Source: Acidobacteriaceae bacterium (GTDB lineage: Bacteria > Acidobacteriota > Terriglobia > Terriglobales > Acidobacteriaceae). From it: 8,255 nucleotides of DNA. Under the pieces are notes generated by a model, which was not told the origin of the DNA, made no database searches, and saw only the letters and a list, made by a program, of their open reading frames with translations. Below, one piece after another: positions 6,739 through 8,255 of the stretch (positions are counted from its first letter, which is position 1; every line of letters starts with the position of its first letter). The translations under genes and the position numbers were made by a program. The DNA is taken from NCBI GenBank assembly GCA_030042915.1, contig JASHYS010000021.1:1-8255 (forward strand), in the 5' to 3' direction.

Positions 6739-8076
6739 ATGCTTCGCTTCCTCAATTCGCCGATTCGAATGCGCCGGCCGCTGGCGTTGCTTCCGCTGCT
6801 CATACTGTGTGCGACTCTTCCTTTCACCGCCGCAACTTATGGCAAGGACAAGAAGAAGAAGACGACCGACAACTCGCAAGTGGTCGGCCCCACGAAATTC
6901 AACTTCGACCCCAAAACGCTGGTGTGGCCGAGCCCGCCCAACGTCGCACGCGTCCGTTGGCTTGATTTCTTTGCTGGAGAAAAGATCGATTACAGCGGGC
7001 AAGTCCAGGACAAGGTGAAAGCAACTTGGATGGACCGGCTAGCCGGCTCGGAGTCTCCCGACCAGAAATTCAATCCCAAGACTTTTCCTTTCCAGCTGAT
7101 CGGACCCTACGGGTTGGCCGTCGATTCCAAGGGAATGCTGTATGTGGCCGACCAGAAAGTGGGAGCGGTCTTTGTCTTCGACCCGAAGACCCACGATACA
7201 CAGCTCATCCGCAATGGCTATGAAGCTCACTTCGGATGGATCAATGGCCTTGCCGTCGATGACGACGATCGGTTGTTCGTTTCCGACGCGAAGATGCATC
7301 GGGTGCTGATCTTCAACCCCAAGCACCAGATGCAGGACCAAATCACAGAGGGACTGCAGGTCCCAGTTGGGCTCGCCATTGATGCGACCAATCGTTTTCT
7401 GTACGTCGTGGATACGCAACAGGACCAGGTGCTTGTTTATGATGCTGATTCTCTCAAACTGTTGCGCCGCATCGGCACGGGCGGCAAGAACCATTACCTG
7501 ACCTCGCCAGGCGATTTCGCTGCTCCACAGGACGTGGCTGTTGACGACGACGGCAATGTCTACGTGAGTGACACGCTCAATAACCGGGTGGAAATTTTCG
7601 ATGCCGACGGAAACTTCATCAGCCTGTTTGGGAAACATGGCGACGGTCCCGGAGACTTTGCGCGGCCCAAGGGCATTGCGGTCGACCATGACGGGAACAT
7701 TTGGGTGGCTGACGAAATGGAAGACAGGCTGCAGGTCTTCAATCGCAAAGGCCAGCTATTGACTTATATCGGCTATGGACACGGCAATTTGCCCGGACAA
7801 TTCAAAGCACTGGTGGGAGTCGCAATCGACAAGCAGAACCATGTGTTCACCAGTGAGCAGTATCCGGGCAGGGTACAAGAGTTCCAATACGTCAACGAGG
7901 CCGACGCCGCGGCTGAAAGAGAAAAGCGGGCGCAGGAGCGCGAGAAAGCTGCTGAGCAGCACGGAAACGCAACGGGCGCGGCGGCCGCGGAGAAGCCCTC
8001 AGACGCAAGCAAGCAAACGAGTCCGAGCACATCGTCTCAGCAAAACAGCGCGCCTGCTGCTTCACCAGGGAAGTGA
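6739..8076 (+). CDS. Secreted six-bladed NHL-repeat beta-propeller protein
   Basis: A 445-residue protein beginning with basic residues and a hydrophobic segment (about 14-33), read as a Sec signal peptide. There is no proper lipobox: LILC lacks a small residue before the cysteine. A lysine-rich patch (36-41) and a WPSPPNVARVRW segment (63-74) precede six NHL-type blades at about 123-148, 168-193, 209-235, 263-288, 310-335 and 358-383. Each follows the pattern GxAVDxxGxxYVxDxxxxRVxxF. Six blades should close one propeller. Residues 386-410 are a charged, probably helical segment (EADAAAEREKRAQERE), followed by an Ala/Ser/Pro/Thr low-complexity tail to the end. There is no heme motif. NHL propellers usually serve as binding scaffolds. 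Its operon position directly after the 16-heme cytochrome suggests it helps localise, assemble or dock that protein; this is inference. Enzymatic activity of a lyase or lactonase type cannot be excluded. Confidence 0.94.
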   Translation: MLRFLNSPIRMRRPLALLPLLILCATLPFTAATYGKDKKKKTTDNSQVVGPTKFNFDPKTLVWPSPPNVARVRWLDFFAGEKIDYSGQVQDKVKATWMDRLAGSESPDQKFNPKTFPFQLIGPYGLAVDSKGMLYVADQKVGAVFVFDPKTHDTQLIRNGYEAHFGWINGLAVDDDDRLFVSDAKMHRVLIFNPKHQMQDQITEGLQVPVGLAIDATNRFLYVVDTQQDQVLVYDADSLKLLRRIGTGGKNHYLTSPGDFAAPQDVAVDDDGNVYVSDTLNNRVEIFDADGNFISLFGKHGDGPGDFARPKGIAVDHDGNIWVADEMEDRLQVFNRKGQLLTYIGYGHGNLPGQFKALVGVAIDKQNHVFTSEQYPGRVQEFQYVNEADAAAEREKRAQEREKAAEQHGNATGAAAAEKPSDASKQTSPSTSSQQNSAPAASPGK

Positions 8077-8086
8077 GTATGCGTGA

Positions 8087-8255
8087 TTAGTCGCATTGCT
8101 CGAGTGTCTGCAAACGTGCAGGCTCGTGAATTGTCACCAGCGCGTCCTCGATGGAGATCCAACCCTGGCGCCGGAATTTAATCAGAGTTCGCGTAACAGT
8201 CTCGCGGGTAGCACCGGTCATCGATGCGATCTCCTCCCGCGTAAGGAGCAGAGGG
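8087..8255 (-). CDS. Crp/Fnr-family transcription regulator, C-terminal part only
   Basis: The minus-strand frame is open to the right edge and ends with TAA at 8087-8089; only the last 55 residues are present. They form a winged helix-turn-helix: LLTREEIASMTGATRETVTR, then a helix ending near GWISIEDALVTI and a short tail. The recognition helix reads ATRETVTRTL. This places Arg, Glu and Arg as in E. coli Crp (R180, E181, R185), whereas Fnr has valine in the first position. The protein is therefore expected to favour TGTGA-type half-sites, of which a perfect palindrome lies upstream of the 16-heme cytochrome. The N-terminal sensing domain, which would tell whether it binds cAMP, heme, an iron-sulfur cluster or another ligand, is outside the window. 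It is tail-to-tail with the NHL gene, 10 bp apart. Confidence 0.92.
   Translation of the reverse strand, partial: PLLLTREEIASMTGATRETVTRTLIKFRRQGWISIEDALVTIHEPARLQTLEQCD
8101..8126. repeat. Interrupted inverted repeat inside the end of the Crp-type gene
   Basis: CGAG-TGT-CTGCA-AACG-TGCAG-G-CTCG can fold with two paired blocks (5 bp and 4 bp) and an internal loop. It lies 25 bp past the stop of the NHL gene, where the plus-strand operon transcript would be expected to end, since the 10-bp gap between genes leaves no room for a terminator. No T-tract follows, so termination is speculative. Confidence 0.25.

Noticed and set aside
6739..6840. Lipoprotein signal (LILC) in the NHL protein
   Set aside because: The residue before the cysteine is leucine, whereas lipoboxes need a small residue there, so an ordinary signal peptide is more likely.
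5932..7002. Long minus-strand open frame of 356 codons
   Set aside because: It lies opposite the 16-heme gene and the start of the propeller gene, has no recognisable domain, and is explained by the codon bias of the true genes.

Overview
The window looks like a chromosomal segment from a moderately GC-rich bacterium with an energy metabolism rich in c-type cytochromes. The style of the proteins (secreted multiheme cytochromes with doubled CXXCH modules, an adjacent NHL-repeat propeller, an NtrC-type regulator and a Crp-type regulator) suggests an acidobacterium, or less likely a deltaproteobacterium-like group. That assignment is by resemblance and was not tested by any search. I see no tRNA, rRNA, CRISPR array, insertion sequence or phage gene.

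Left part (1-1579): two tail-to-tail genes for small exported tetraheme-type cytochromes. The first (plus strand, cut by the left edge) has three CXXCH sites and one rarer CX3CH site. The second (minus strand, 287 aa) has a signal peptide and four CXXCH sites.

Middle part (1852-4690, minus strand): a two-component system. A membrane histidine kinase with almost no extracytoplasmic loop lies upstream of an NtrC-type, sigma-54-dependent response regulator. A 337-bp gap separates them and holds a near-consensus Crp-type palindrome and an inverted repeat. The regulator carries GAFTDA in place of the usual GAFTGA loop. Its best start is a TTG codon, which gives exactly the NtrC residue numbering (D54, T82, K104).

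Right part (5212-8255): a 521-bp divergent intergenic region precedes a plus-strand operon. The first gene encodes a secreted cytochrome with 16 CXXCH sites. It is followed after 12 bp by a secreted six-bladed NHL propeller with a charged, low-complexity C-terminal tail. A perfect Crp-type palindrome (TGTGA-N6-TCACA) lies 127 bp upstream of the cytochrome start. At the right edge, converging on the propeller gene with a 10-bp gap, is the C-terminal part of a Crp/Fnr-family regulator. Its recognition helix reads RETVTR, the arrangement of DNA-contacting residues found in Crp rather than Fnr.

Working model (inference): a locally encoded Crp-type regulator controls the 16-heme cytochrome/propeller operon, and possibly the response-regulator gene. 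The cytochrome and propeller act together outside the inner membrane in long-range electron transfer, with the smaller cytochromes as possible partners. I found no convincing sigma-54 promoter in the window, so the target of the NtrC-type regulator may lie elsewhere.
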